DNA of 64,000 nt from Congregicoccus sp964517665 (GTDB lineage: Bacteria > Verrucomicrobiota > Verrucomicrobiia > Opitutales > Opitutaceae). Positions 16,941 to 25,172 of this stretch are shown here, piece by piece; position 1 is the first letter of the stretch; each line of letters begins with the position of its first letter. The notes beneath the pieces were generated by a model, which saw nothing but the letters and a program-made list of their open reading frames with translations, made no database searches and was not told the origin of the DNA. The stretch lies in contig CAZFCY010000003.1 in assembly GCA_964517665.1 (NCBI GenBank), positions 1-64,000 on the forward strand, read 5' to 3'. The translations under genes and the position numbers were made by a program.

Positions 16941-17522
16941 ATGCGTCGCCTCTCCCCTGTGCTCGCCGTCCTGCCGCTCCTGCTCGCATCGTGCCGCGAC
17001 GCGACCATCGCCACCTATAGCGTGCCCAAGGAAGTTCGCGCGCCCGCCACCGACAGCGCGCCCGCGCCTCACTCCTTCGACGCGCCCGCCGCATCCGCGA
17101 GCGCCAACGCCCAGGATCTCGCGTGGACCGCTCCCGCTTCGTGGCAACCGAAGCCCGGCGGTTCCGTGCGCAAAGGCAGCTACGTCATTGGCGACGTCGA
17201 CGGGCCGACCGCGGATCTCTCGATCACGGCCTTCCCCGGCGACGTCGGCGGTGATCTCGCCAACGTCAACCGCTGGCGCTCCCAGCTCGGCCTTCCGCCC
17301 ATCGAAGCCGCCGGGTTGCCCTCCGCCCTCACCCACGTCGACGTCGCCGGCCTGCACATCGATTTCGTCGACCTGGCGCACAACGACACCCGCATGCTCG
17401 CCGCGATCGTTCCGCATGATGGCGCGACGTGGTTTATCAAACTCACCGGCCCCGACGCGCTCGTCGCCGCCGAGAGGCCGGCGTACATCGCCTTCTTGAA
17501 TACGCTCCGTCCCGGGCCTTGA
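16941..17522 (+). CDS. Predicted lipoprotein of unknown function in the cytochrome locus
   Basis: 193 residues from the ATG at 16941. MRRLSPVLAVLPLLLASC carries a clear lipobox (LLASC), so it is a lipid-anchored envelope protein. The next ~45 residues are Ala/Pro-rich and low-complexity. The C-terminal ~130 residues (AWTAPASWQPKPGGSVRKGS, LTHVDVAGLHIDFVDL, DGATWFIKLTGPDALVAAER) form a compact domain similar in layout to lipoproteins often seen beside resB/ccsA genes in Verrucomicrobiota. No enzyme motif is visible. It lies 13 bp upstream of resB on the same strand and is almost certainly co-transcribed with it, so a role in cytochrome maturation or assembly is likely by context only. Confidence 0.75.
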   Translation: MRRLSPVLAVLPLLLASCRDATIATYSVPKEVRAPATDSAPAPHSFDAPAASASANAQDLAWTAPASWQPKPGGSVRKGSYVIGDVDGPTADLSITAFPGDVGGDLANVNRWRSQLGLPPIEAAGLPSALTHVDVAGLHIDFVDLAHNDTRMLAAIVPHDGATWFIKLTGPDALVAAERPAYIAFLNTLRPGP

Positions 17523-17535
17523 GCACCGCACTCCC

Positions 17536-18768
17536 ATGCGCACCCTCTTACGCGATCTCCGCGACATCTTCACCTCGCTCAGACTCACCGTCGCCCTCAT
17601 CGCGCTGTCCATCATCCTCGTCTTCGCCGCGACCCTCGACCAGGTGAACATCGGGGTCTGGGCCGTGCAGGAAAAATACTTTCATTGCTGGGCCGTCTTC
17701 TGGCCCTTCGGCGACCTCTCCCTCGCGGTCTTTCCCGGCGGCTACACGCTCGGCGCCCTCCTCCTCGTCAACCTCGCCGCCGCCCACCTCTTTCGTTTCA
17801 AGCTCACCTGGCGCAAATCCGGCATCTACCTGGTCCACTCCGGCCTCGTCATCCTCCTCCTCGGCGAACTCTTCACCGGCATCTTCCAGGACGAATACCA
17901 CATGCGGCTCGGTCACGGCGAAACCAGGAACTACGCGGAAAGCTACCGCGCCGTCGAACTCGCCATCGTCGACACCACCGATCCCGACACCGACCACGTC
18001 ACCGCCATCCCCGAAGCCATCCTCGCCGGGCACGCGTCCGCGCAACACCCGGGTCTCCCGTTCCGCGTCGCCATCCGCCACTTCTACCCCAACTCCACCC
18101 TCCAGCTCCGTCGCTCCAACCCGCACGCCCCGCCTTCGCACGCCACCGCCGGCGTCGGCTCGCAACTCGTCGCCACGCCGCAGCCCGTCACCTACAAGCA
18201 GAACGAGCGCAACATGCCGTCCGCCTTCGTCGATCTCGTCGGCGTCGACCGCTCTCCCGGCACGTATCTCGTCTCCACGCTCCTCCTCGAACCGCAACGT
18301 TTCGAGCACGCCGGCCGAAGCTACGCGATCTCCCTCCGCTTCGCGCGCCACTACATGCCGTTTTCGCTCACGCTGCTCAAATTCTCCCACGACCGCTACG
18401 CCGGCGCCAACATCCCGAAAAACTTCTCCAGCCGCGTCCGCCTCACCACGCCCGACGGCATCGACGACCGCGAGGTTCTCGTCTTCATGAACAACCCGTT
18501 CCGTTACGCGGGCCTCACGTTCTACCAGGCCGGTTTCGAGAACAACGACACCACCTCGATTCTCCAGGTTGTCCGCAACCCGAGCTGGCTCCTCCCCTAT
18601 ATCGCCTGCGTCGCGATGACCCTCGGTTTCGTCATCCAGTTCGGCCTCCACCTCTTCGCCTTCGCCGCGAAGCGCCGCGCCTCGATCACCCGCCACGCCC
18701 CGCAGCCGAAGTCTCCCCTAAAAAGAGGAGTGCCCGGAGGGCGGGGGGTGTCTCCCGCGGCGAACTGA
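17536..18768 (+). CDS. resB: ResB-like cytochrome c biogenesis protein
   Basis: 410 residues. Membrane segments occur near the N-terminus (LTVALIALSIILVFAATLDQ), then near residues 65-85 and 95-115 (IYLVHSGLVILLLGELFTGI). A long periplasmic domain of about 230 residues follows, and a last membrane span (LLPYIACVAMTLGFVIQFGL) closes it. FMNNPFRYAGLTFYQAGFE is the conserved ResB segment before the final span. ResB and CcsA together make the system II haem lyase that carries haem across the membrane and attaches it to CXXCH sites. The gene lies 13 bp after the lipoprotein gene and 24 bp before ccsA. Its presence explains how the multihaem cytochromes encoded divergently beside it are matured. 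Confidence 0.93.
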   Translation: MRTLLRDLRDIFTSLRLTVALIALSIILVFAATLDQVNIGVWAVQEKYFHCWAVFWPFGDLSLAVFPGGYTLGALLLVNLAAAHLFRFKLTWRKSGIYLVHSGLVILLLGELFTGIFQDEYHMRLGHGETRNYAESYRAVELAIVDTTDPDTDHVTAIPEAILAGHASAQHPGLPFRVAIRHFYPNSTLQLRRSNPHAPPSHATAGVGSQLVATPQPVTYKQNERNMPSAFVDLVGVDRSPGTYLVSTLLLEPQRFEHAGRSYAISLRFARHYMPFSLTLLKFSHDRYAGANIPKNFSSRVRLTTPDGIDDREVLVFMNNPFRYAGLTFYQAGFENNDTTSILQVVRNPSWLLPYIACVAMTLGFVIQFGLHLFAFAAKRRASITRHAPQPKSPLKRGVPGGRGVSPAAN

Positions 18769-18792
18769 TCCGGGCCGCCGCCACCCGCTCTC

Positions 18793-20679
18793 ATGAAACG
18801 CTTTCTCCCTCTCGCCGTCCTCACCCTCGCCGCGCTCGCCGTCCTCGCCACGCTTCGCCAGCCGAATCCGGAATCCGAATACGACCTCGACGCCTTCGGC
18901 CGCCTTCCGACGCTCGTCAACGGCCGCCTCAAGCCCCTCGACACCGTCGCGCGCACCTCGCTCCTCGTCTTCCAGGGCCGTCAGCGCGTCGTCGCCCCCG
19001 ACGGTCGCCGCGTCTCACCCGCTGAATGGCTCCTCGATGTCTTCTTCCGCCCCGACGTCGCGCAGCGCTACCGGATTTTCGAAATCGTCCACCCCGACGT
19101 GCTCGCGCTGCTCGACCTCTCCACCGACGACGGCGCCGCCGGCAAACGTTTCTCCTACCACCAAATCGCGCACAGCCTCTCCGAGCTCGACCGCCAGGCC
19201 AAACTCGCCGAAGGCGTCGAGAGTCCGCTCCGCACCCCCTTCCAGCGCGCCGTCCTCGAGCTCCGCGGCAATCTCGTCCTGTATCAGCGCCTCCAGCACA
19301 GTCTCGACGCGCCCCGCAGCCACGACCGTGAGCGAGTGGACGAAAACGCCACGACCACCCCCGACTTCCTCACCCAACTCTCCACCTTCGAGAAAACCTC
19401 CCCCGCGGGTCTCGCCGCTCTCCGCGCCCGCCGCGCGAACGAACCCCATGACGCCGACCTCGCCCGCGCCTTCGCCGATCTCACGCAAGGCTTCGCCACC
19501 ATCGAAGCCTACGGCTACCTCCTCCCGATCCCGCCCGTCGCGAACAAGTCCGACACCGCCGGGTGGCGCAATATCGGCGTCTCCCTCCGCGAAACCCTCG
19601 CCGGCGGCACGCTCAATCCCGCCGTCGCCACCTACGCCGCCCACGGCCTCGCCTGGCGCAATCACCAACCCGACGCCTTCAACGCCGCCGTCCACGCCTA
19701 CCGCGCATCCCTCCAATCCGAGATCCCCGCCGTCCTGCGCAAAATCGACGTCGAAGCCCGCTTCAACGCCGCGCAGCCGTTCTACACCGCGAGCATCCTC
19801 TACGTCCTCGCCTTCCTCTTCGCTGTTTTCTCCTGGCTTCGCTGGCCCGACGTCCTCGGCCGTTCCGCCTTCTGGCTCCTCGTCCTCGCCTTCGCGCTCA
19901 GCACCGGCGGCATCGCCGTCCGCATGTGGCTCGAAAATCGCCCGCCCGTCACCAACCTCTACTCGTCCGCGCTCTTCGTCGGCTGGGGCGCCGTCGCGCT
20001 CTGCGTCCTCCTCGAGCGCATTTACAAAAACGCCATCGGCAGCGCCGCCGCCGGCCTCATCGGCTTCGCCACGCTTCTCATCGCGCACCACCTCTCGCTC
20101 GGCGGTGACACGCTCGAGATGATGCGCGCCGTCCTCGACTCCAACTTCTGGCTCGCCACGCACGTCGTCACGATCGCCATCGGCTACTCGGCCACCTTCC
20201 TCGCCGGCGCCCTCGCGCTCATCTACGTCGTCCGCGGCCTGTTCACCAGGTCCCTCGACGCGAAAACCGCCGACACCCTCGCGCGCATGGTCTACGGCAT
20301 CGTCTGCTTCGCCACGATCTTCAGCTTCGTCGGCACCGTCCTCGGCGGCATCTGGGCCGACCAATCCTGGGGTCGCTTCTGGGGCTGGGATCCGAAGGAA
20401 AACGGCGCGCTCATCATCGTCCTTTGGAATTCGCTCATCCTCCACGCGCGCTGGGGCGGTCTCGTGAAAGCCCGCGGCCTCATGGTCCTCGCGATCTTCG
20501 GCAACATCGTCACCGCCTGGAGCTGGTTCGGCGTCAACCTGCTCGGCGTCGGCCTCCACAGCTACGGCTTCATGGAATCCGGCTTCTGGTGGCTCCTCGC
20601 CTTCGGCTTATCGCAACTCCTCGCGATGGCGCTCGCCGCCACCCCGCTCGCCAGGTGGCGCAGCTTCCGCTCCGCCTGA
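18793..20679 (+). CDS. ccsA: CcsA/CcmC-type cytochrome c assembly protein
   Basis: 628 residues. A first membrane segment (FLPLAVLTLAALAVLATLR) is followed by a ~320-residue soluble periplasmic region (SEYDLDAFGRLPTLVNGRLK), which is common in the Bacteroidota/Verrucomicrobiota forms. The C-terminal third has about eight membrane spans. The tryptophan-rich haem-handling motif WGRFWGWDPKENGALIIVLW is intact, and conserved His residues lie in LIAHHLSLGG, ATHVVTIAIG and GVGLHSYG. It works with ResB to attach haem to apocytochromes c in the periplasm. Last gene of the plus-strand lipoprotein-resB-ccsA operon; its 3' end lies 61 bp from the porin remnant on the other strand. Confidence 0.95.
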   Translation: MKRFLPLAVLTLAALAVLATLRQPNPESEYDLDAFGRLPTLVNGRLKPLDTVARTSLLVFQGRQRVVAPDGRRVSPAEWLLDVFFRPDVAQRYRIFEIVHPDVLALLDLSTDDGAAGKRFSYHQIAHSLSELDRQAKLAEGVESPLRTPFQRAVLELRGNLVLYQRLQHSLDAPRSHDRERVDENATTTPDFLTQLSTFEKTSPAGLAALRARRANEPHDADLARAFADLTQGFATIEAYGYLLPIPPVANKSDTAGWRNIGVSLRETLAGGTLNPAVATYAAHGLAWRNHQPDAFNAAVHAYRASLQSEIPAVLRKIDVEARFNAAQPFYTASILYVLAFLFAVFSWLRWPDVLGRSAFWLLVLAFALSTGGIAVRMWLENRPPVTNLYSSALFVGWGAVALCVLLERIYKNAIGSAAAGLIGFATLLIAHHLSLGGDTLEMMRAVLDSNFWLATHVVTIAIGYSATFLAGALALIYVVRGLFTRSLDAKTADTLARMVYGIVCFATIFSFVGTVLGGIWADQSWGRFWGWDPKENGALIIVLWNSLILHARWGGLVKARGLMVLAIFGNIVTAWSWFGVNLLGVGLHSYGFMESGFWWLLAFGLSQLLAMALAATPLARWRSFRSA

Positions 20680-20740
20680 CCTGGCGTAGGCCGTCTTAAA
20701 TCCCGGGACATTCGCACACATCGGTCCGGGGAGCGCCGGC

Positions 20741-21298
20741 TCAGAAGTTCCACAAGACATTCAGACGGAACCTGTCCAGCCAGTCGTCCGGATCATCGCC
20801 TCCCGCATGGGCTTCGCGCAGCGGCTTGTAGTGATAGAACGTCGCGTTGAGAACGATATTCGAGCACGGCACGTAGTCGAAAGTCAGCGCATGCATGATA
20901 TAGTTGGTGGCGATATTGATATTGTCCTGGGAAAAGGCCGCCAGCACCGCGTCGGCTTCCGCCTCCGCGTAGCCGTAGCCGAAACGCCAGTCGCCGACCT
21001 TGCTCGCGCGGCCGACGGAAAGATCGATCCCAAAGCCGCTGTCCTCCGAGGTTGTCGCTCCGCGATTCTTCACATAATCGCCGACCAGCCGGACGGGCCA
21101 GTCCCTTTCTTGTCCTTCCCACCAGGCGCCGCCGTCATCGGTCAAGGCGACATTTGTGAAGATCGTGTTCTTCTCCAGCGTCTTCATGGCGTTCGGGTTC
21201 GTCTTGTTGCAAGTGCCGGACGCTACATCGAAGAAACCCGCCTCGGGGTTGATCCACGCGATGTCATCGCCGACAGTCGAGACTCTCCATCCCTTGTC
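20741..21298 (-). pseudogene. 3' remnant of a porin gene (Porin_5-like), lacking its N-terminal part
   Basis: About 185 residues with typical outer-membrane barrel strands: WPVRLVGDYVKNRGATTSED, VGDWRFGYGYAEAEADAVLA, IVLNATFYHYKPLREAH and a C-terminal strand LDRFRLNVLWNF. They match the last third of putative porins of the Porin_5 family, which are normally over 400 residues with a signal peptide; both are missing here. Immediately upstream the same frame contains a fragment of an unrelated nucleotidyltransferase (AbiEii), so the open frame from the GTG at 21316 is a recombination product. The strands are undamaged, which suggests the fusion is recent or that the fragment came from an intact gene elsewhere. 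Confidence 0.8.
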
Positions 21299-21451
21299 CC
21301 GGAAGTGCGGCGACACGCTCAGCCGGTAGAGAAACCGCTCGAGCGCGTGGCGGGTGAGCGTGAGGTTGATGTCGCGACTTTGCGTGCGCGCGAGGTCGAT
21401 CAGCCGCTACTGGACTGAAGCCGCGATGTTCTTCGGATTGGAACGACTCAT
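21299..21451 (-). pseudogene. 5' remnant of an AbiEii-type nucleotidyltransferase toxin gene, with an in-frame stop
   Basis: From the ATG at 21451 the frame reads MSRSNPKNIAASVQ, then a TAG at 21407-21409, then RLIDLARTQSRDINLTLTRH and ALERFLYRLSVSPHFRDKG, where the match ends. This is the usual start of AbiEii/AbiGii toxins (N-terminal helices before the nucleotidyltransferase core, typically continuing with an FVLKGA-like segment). The catalytic core is absent: the sequence switches to a porin 3' end near 21290-21300. The start overlaps the stop of the AbiEi remnant as ATGA (21448-21451), as in intact type IV toxin-antitoxin operons. It is not functional. Confidence 0.75.
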
Positions 21452-21537
21452 GTCATCGCCTCCAGGCATGGCCGCATCACGTTGGCGACCCGGCACGCCA
21501 CGGCGAATCGCATGAGTTCATCGACGGCGCCCTCAAG
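21448..21537 (-). pseudogene. C-terminal remnant of an AbiEi-type antitoxin gene
   Basis: About 28 codons on the minus strand (DELMRFAVACRVANVMRPC, then LEAMT and TGA). This resembles the end of AbiEi-family antitoxins (a segment like ARICRVEKVMRPYLE) and overlaps the AbiEii start by ATGA. The fragment begins exactly where the CCA end of tRNA-Leu stops, so the rest of the gene was lost at the tRNA boundary. That points to site-specific integration or excision at the tRNA 3' end. Confidence 0.65.
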
Positions 21538-21625
21538 TGGTGCCCGGGGTGGGGGTCGAACCCACACTCCTTTAGAGGGAACCGGATTTTGAGTCCGGCG
21601 CGTCTGCCGATTCCGCCACCCGGGC
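21538..21625 (-). tRNA. tRNA-Leu (anticodon CAA), CCA encoded
   Basis: The minus-strand sequence folds as a class II tRNA. The acceptor stem GCCCGGG pairs with CCCGGGC, followed by A and an encoded CCA (21538-21540). The D arm contains AATCGGCAGA. The anticodon stem CCGGA/TCCGG encloses the loop CTCAAAA, giving anticodon CAA (reads UUG). A long variable arm and the T arm with GGGTTCGACCCCC follow. The long variable arm and anticodon together identify leucine. AbiE toxin-antitoxin remnants start right at its 3' end, suggesting it has served as an integration site. Confidence 0.95.
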
Positions 21626-21703
21626 ACTAAAATGCGCGGGTCGAAGCGAAGCCCAAGGCGCTGACGATGAAAAGGATAAAATCCTGGCCGGGAATATCTC
21701 AAC

Positions 21704-21846
21704 TTTTCTTCGGGAATTTTGAACGCGGCGGCAGGGGATGCGTCTATCTCATCGCGCTAGATGTTTAGGGTTTTGTTCTAGTTAGCGTTCTGGTTTGTAG
21801 TTTGATAAGTCGGGAAAGGCACTCCGCTTCGTGTGGAGTGCCTTTT
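21704..21846 (+). repeat. Duplicated intergenic element, unit A, ending in a terminator-like hairpin
   Basis: Unit A begins with TTTTCTTCGGGAATTTTGAA and ends with a 30-nt block at 21792-21821 containing TAGTTTGATAAGTCGG. A hairpin follows: AAAGGCACTCC (21815-21825) pairs with GGAGTGCCTTT (21835-21845) and is followed by TTCC. Unit B about 245-250 bp downstream has the same order of blocks. The stem is perfect and flanked by A and T runs, so it can terminate transcription on either strand. Possible small RNA gene. No protein-coding evidence in 21626-22131 beyond these elements. Confidence 0.7.
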
Positions 21847-21953
21847 CCGTTTCTGCATGCCGGGCTCGAGCGTTCGGAGTGATGCGCGGGCGCGCTCCCG
21901 CCGGGGCGGGCTGCGGAAGAGGCGCGAAGGCGCTTTTCCCGGACGGCGATAAA

Positions 21954-22088
21954 TTTTCTTCGCGAAGTTTGAACGTCTTCGCCTCTGCCGCGTCTTTCTC
22001 ACCAGTCGGTAACAACACTGGGTTCATACTTCTTTTGGTTCGTAGTTTGATAAGTCGGAAAAGGCATCGCTGAAACGCGGTGCCTTTT
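21954..22088 (+). repeat. Duplicated intergenic element, unit B, ending in a terminator-like hairpin upstream of rsmE
   Basis: Unit B repeats the order of unit A: TTTTCTTCGCGAAGTTTGAA at the start, then the 30-nt block at 22037-22066 (28 of 30 bases identical to unit A), then a hairpin. The hairpin stem AAAAGGCATCGC/GCGGTGCCTTTT (22059-22088) differs in its inner sequence from that of unit A but keeps its pairing. It ends 43 bp before the rsmE start, so it could also be a leader element or attenuator for that gene. Confidence 0.7.
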
Positions 22089-22131
22089 CTGTTGCCAGAG
22101 GTCGCCGACGGGCGTTTTCCGGTTGGGCTTC

Positions 22132-22905
22132 ATGCCTGATTTGCGCTCTTTCCACCGTCCCTCCGAGCTGGAGCCCACCGAGATCCGCCTCGACAAGGAG
22201 GAATCCCATCATCTGGTGGCCACGAACCGCGCCCGCGCGGGCGACACGGTGGTGGTTTTCGACGGTCGCGGAAACGAATGGATCTGCGAGTGCGTGTCGC
22301 CGGACAGGCGCGCGGCCGTGCTGAAGGTGCGTTTTCTGCAAAAACGCCCCCCCCTGCCCTACCGCATCACGCTGGCGCAGGCGCTGCCCAAGGGCCGCTA
22401 CATGGACGCGATCGTGCGCAAGGCGACCGAGATCGGCGTGAGCGAGATCGCGCCGGTGCTGAGCGAGCACACGATCGCGCGGGTCGAGCCAGGCAACGAC
22501 GACCACAAGCTGGAGAAATGGGAGGCCGCCGCGATCGAAGCGGCGAAACAATGCGGCAACGCCTGGCTCCCGGAGATTCTTCCGGTGCAGTCGGCGGAGG
22601 GTTTCATCGCCAGCGGGGGCCGGGAACACGACCTGCGCTTGATCGCCAGCCTGCAGCCGGGAGCCCAGTCGCTGCGCGAGGTGCTGGGGCGCTTTCGCAA
22701 CGAGAAGGAGCGGGAGCCGGCAAACGTGGCCTGGATGATCGGGCCGGAAGGCGATTTCACGACCGCGGAGATGGCGCACGCGCGCAACTACGGCTTCGAG
22801 CCGGTTTCGCTCGGGCCGCTGGTGCTGCGTTGCGAGACGGCGGCGGTGTTCGCGTTGAGCATCCTCAGCTACGAGCTGCAGAATCCGCCCGTGCCGCTGG
22901 CGTGA
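22132..22905 (+). CDS. rsmE: 16S rRNA (uracil-1498-N3)-methyltransferase
   Basis: 257 residues from the ATG at 22132; a TTG nine bases upstream is a less likely start. The N-terminal PUA-like beta domain (LRSFHRPSELEPTEIRLDKE, SHHLVATNRARAGDTVVVFD) is followed by the SPOUT knot: ALPKGRYMDAIVRKATEIGV, WMIGPEGDFTTAEM and VSLGPLVLRCETAA. The GPEGDF and LGPLVLRCETA segments are the RsmE AdoMet-binding signature. It methylates U1498 in the ribosomal decoding region. The duplicated hairpin element lies just upstream, and a DCC-family gene follows on the same strand. Confidence 0.95.
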   Translation: MPDLRSFHRPSELEPTEIRLDKEESHHLVATNRARAGDTVVVFDGRGNEWICECVSPDRRAAVLKVRFLQKRPPLPYRITLAQALPKGRYMDAIVRKATEIGVSEIAPVLSEHTIARVEPGNDDHKLEKWEAAAIEAAKQCGNAWLPEILPVQSAEGFIASGGREHDLRLIASLQPGAQSLREVLGRFRNEKEREPANVAWMIGPEGDFTTAEMAHARNYGFEPVSLGPLVLRCETAAVFALSILSYELQNPPVPLA

Positions 22906-23024
22906 GACGCGGGTGGGCGCGCAGGTCTCTCTGCGCGATTCGAGCTTCATGCTCGAATTACGCGCTCGGGACGAGCGCGGCCACCGGCATTGCGCGCGCG
23001 GCGGGGCGCGCTTCACTCGAGATT

Positions 23025-23480
23025 GTGAACCCTCCTCATGCAATCACGTGGCCGCCGACGCGGCCGGTGCTGCTTTTCGACGGCGTGTGTCACCTGTGCC
23101 AGGGATCGGTGAAGTTCGTCCTGCGGCACGAGCGCGACGAGGATCTGTTGTTCTGCCCGCTGCAATCGGAGGCCGGAAAAGATCTGTTGAGACGTCACGG
23201 CTTCGAACCCGGCTATGGGGAAAGCCTCGTCGTGTTCGAGGGCGGGAAGGCGCTCGCGCGGTCGGATGCGGCGCGGGCGATCGCCGCGCGGCTGCGATCG
23301 CCGTGGTCGTGGGCGAGGGCGCTGGGCGCGCTTCCGCGCGGATGGCGGGATCGACTCTACGACGCGGTGGCGCGCCGGCGTTACCGCTGGTTCGGGAAGG
23401 ACGAGGCGTTCTGCTTCGTCCCGGACGCGCGTTTGCGGGCGCGGCTGCTGGAGGATTTGCCGGCCGCCCCTACCAGGTGA
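23025..23480 (+). CDS. DCC-family thiol-disulfide oxidoreductase-like protein (DUF393)
   Basis: 151 residues from a GTG at 23025; no in-frame ATG lies close enough upstream of the conserved region. RPVLLFDGVCHLCQGSVKFV contains the DGVCxLC signature of the family, with the CXXC (CHLC) expected to be redox-active. Further conserved segments are LLFCPLQSEAGKDLL and a C-terminal YRWFGKDEAFCFVPDARLR. The family has a thioredoxin-like fold and unknown physiological substrates. The gene overlaps the end of the convergent lipoyl-KASIII fusion gene by 11 bp. It lies 119 bp after rsmE, with no other gene between. Confidence 0.85.
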   Translation: MNPPHAITWPPTRPVLLFDGVCHLCQGSVKFVLRHERDEDLLFCPLQSEAGKDLLRRHGFEPGYGESLVVFEGGKALARSDAARAIAARLRSPWSWARALGALPRGWRDRLYDAVARRRYRWFGKDEAFCFVPDARLRARLLEDLPAAPTR

Positions 23481-25044
23481 GCAGGCCGCCGGCGAAGGTC
23501 AGGCCGGCTCCGACGGAGCAGAAGACGATGCGATCGCCGGCATTGAAAATCTCCTCCTCCGCGGCCCAGCCGAGCGCCATCGAGACGGACGCGGCCGAGG
23601 TGTTGCCGTATTTTCCGATCGTGACGATGAACTTCTCGTAGGGGATCCCCACGCGTTTGCTCACGGCGCGAAGGATGCGCGCGTTGGCCTGATGGGGGAC
23701 GACCCATGCGATGTCCTCCGGCTTCAAATCGTGCCGCTGGAGCGTCTGGAGAATGATGTCGGCGAAAGCGAGGACGGCCTGCTTGAAAACGGCGCCGCCA
23801 TCCATCTTGAGGTAGAAATGCGAGAGGTCCGAGCCCGGTTGCGGGAGCGGCATGCGCGCGCCACCGCCCGTTCGCTGGATGGCTTCATAGTACTGCGCGT
23901 CCCCGGCGAGGCTCATGCGGTAGAGGCGCGCTCCGCCTTCGCTGTCGGTGAGGACGGCGGCGCCCGCGCCGTCGCCGAAGAGGAAGGCTGTGTCGTAATC
24001 CTTCGGGTTGGTGATGCGCGAAAGCAGCTCGGCGGTCACGACGATGAGCTTGCGCGCCGTGCCCGAGCGGATGAAGGCGCGGCCGACCTCGAGGGCGTAG
24101 AGCCAGCCTGCGCAGGCCGCGTTCAGGTCGAAGGCAAGCGCGCGGCGCAGGCCGAGGTGTTTCGCGAGCGCGCTCGCGGCGCTCGGCACCGGCTGGTCGG
24201 GAATGAGCGTGGCCATGATGATGCCGTCGATCTCCGCGATCGGCACGCCGGACATGGCGAGGGCGTGGTTGACCGCGATCGTCGCAAGGCTCGTGGCCGA
24301 CTCGCCTTCACCCGCGTAGTAACGCTGGCTGATGCCCGTGATCGCGACGATGTCCTCGTCGGTTTTCCCGGGAAACGCCTTCAGGATCTCCTCGTTCGAA
24401 CGGACGTTGCGCGGCACCGCGTAGCCGATGCCGGCGACGCAGACAGTCTCGTCCTGAGAAGCCCCCGCGGGCGTCGCTTTCGCGGGCGCGCCCCGCGCGG
24501 CGAGAAATTTTTCGATGTCGTCGCCCGAGACGCGCCCGCCCGGGCCGGTGGCGGGGACGCCGCTCAACTCCATTGGATCGAGGCCGGCCTCGCGCACGAT
24601 CTTGAGCGCGCGCGGCGTCCAGGCCGGACGGCCGTCGACGGGCGGCGTGGCGATCGCAGACGCGCGGGGCGCCGCGGCCGTTTCGTGAGGCGCCGGCGTT
24701 CTCCGGGAGGCGGCCGCGCCCGCGGCGGCTGGCGCGGGCTCGCGGGCCGCGCTTTCGTTTTCAGTTTCCTCAACCTCGAGGTGTTTGAGCGAGATGTCCG
24801 CGGTTTCCACGCGCAGGAAAGGCGCGTTCACCGGCACGATGTCGCCGGGCAGGCAAAACGCCTTCACGGGCGTGCCGTCGCAGGGCGCCTCGAACTCGAA
24901 GACCGATTTGTCGCTCTCGAACTCGGCCAGGCGCTCGCCCTTCGCGAAGGGTTTCCCCACCGTCGCGTGCAGGTCGATGAGCGTGAGCTCGTTGACCGTC
25001 GCCCCCATGGAGGGGGTCGGGATGTCGATCAGAAATTTGGACAT
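23470..25044 (-). CDS. Fusion protein: lipoyl domain + E1/E3-binding domain + beta-ketoacyl-ACP synthase III
   Basis: 524 residues in three parts. Residues 1-80 are a lipoyl/biotinyl domain (IDIPTPSMGATVNELTLID) with the modifiable Lys46 in ESDKSVFEFE. An Ala/Pro-rich linker (95-138) follows, then a peripheral subunit-binding domain at 141-182 (WTPRALKIVREAGLDP, GTGPGGRV-like VPATGPGGRVSGDDIEKFL). Residues about 200-524 are a complete KAS III (FabH) with Cys311 (NAACAGWLY), His451 (VVPHQANARI) and Asn481 (GKYGNTSAA). The E2 acyltransferase core expected after a binding domain is absent and KAS III stands in its place. The layout suggests that an acyl group made on the lipoyl arm by a 2-oxoacid dehydrogenase could be condensed directly with malonyl-ACP. 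This function is inference; the domain order is read directly. Confidence 0.88.
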   Translation of the reverse strand: MSKFLIDIPTPSMGATVNELTLIDLHATVGKPFAKGERLAEFESDKSVFEFEAPCDGTPVKAFCLPGDIVPVNAPFLRVETADISLKHLEVEETENESAAREPAPAAAGAAASRRTPAPHETAAAPRASAIATPPVDGRPAWTPRALKIVREAGLDPMELSGVPATGPGGRVSGDDIEKFLAARGAPAKATPAGASQDETVCVAGIGYAVPRNVRSNEEILKAFPGKTDEDIVAITGISQRYYAGEGESATSLATIAVNHALAMSGVPIAEIDGIIMATLIPDQPVPSAASALAKHLGLRRALAFDLNAACAGWLYALEVGRAFIRSGTARKLIVVTAELLSRITNPKDYDTAFLFGDGAGAAVLTDSEGGARLYRMSLAGDAQYYEAIQRTGGGARMPLPQPGSDLSHFYLKMDGGAVFKQAVLAFADIILQTLQRHDLKPEDIAWVVPHQANARILRAVSKRVGIPYEKFIVTIGKYGNTSAASVSMALGWAAEEEIFNAGDRIVFCSVGAGLTFAGGLLTW

Positions 25045-25172
25045 CTTTGAAACCGCTGGATGTGTGTTGCCTCCGGCCTGTGCGGTCCGAAGGGCGACGC
25101 GAGGGAATCGTCAGCGCAGCAGCGAGGGACGGTCAATGTTGTAGCTCCATTCCGGCGGGCTCGACATTCGAC

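Noticed and set aside
20741..21316. A functional 191-residue gene starting at the GTG at 21316
   Set aside because: It has no signal peptide, its first residues belong to an AbiEii toxin fragment, and the rest is only the end of a porin.
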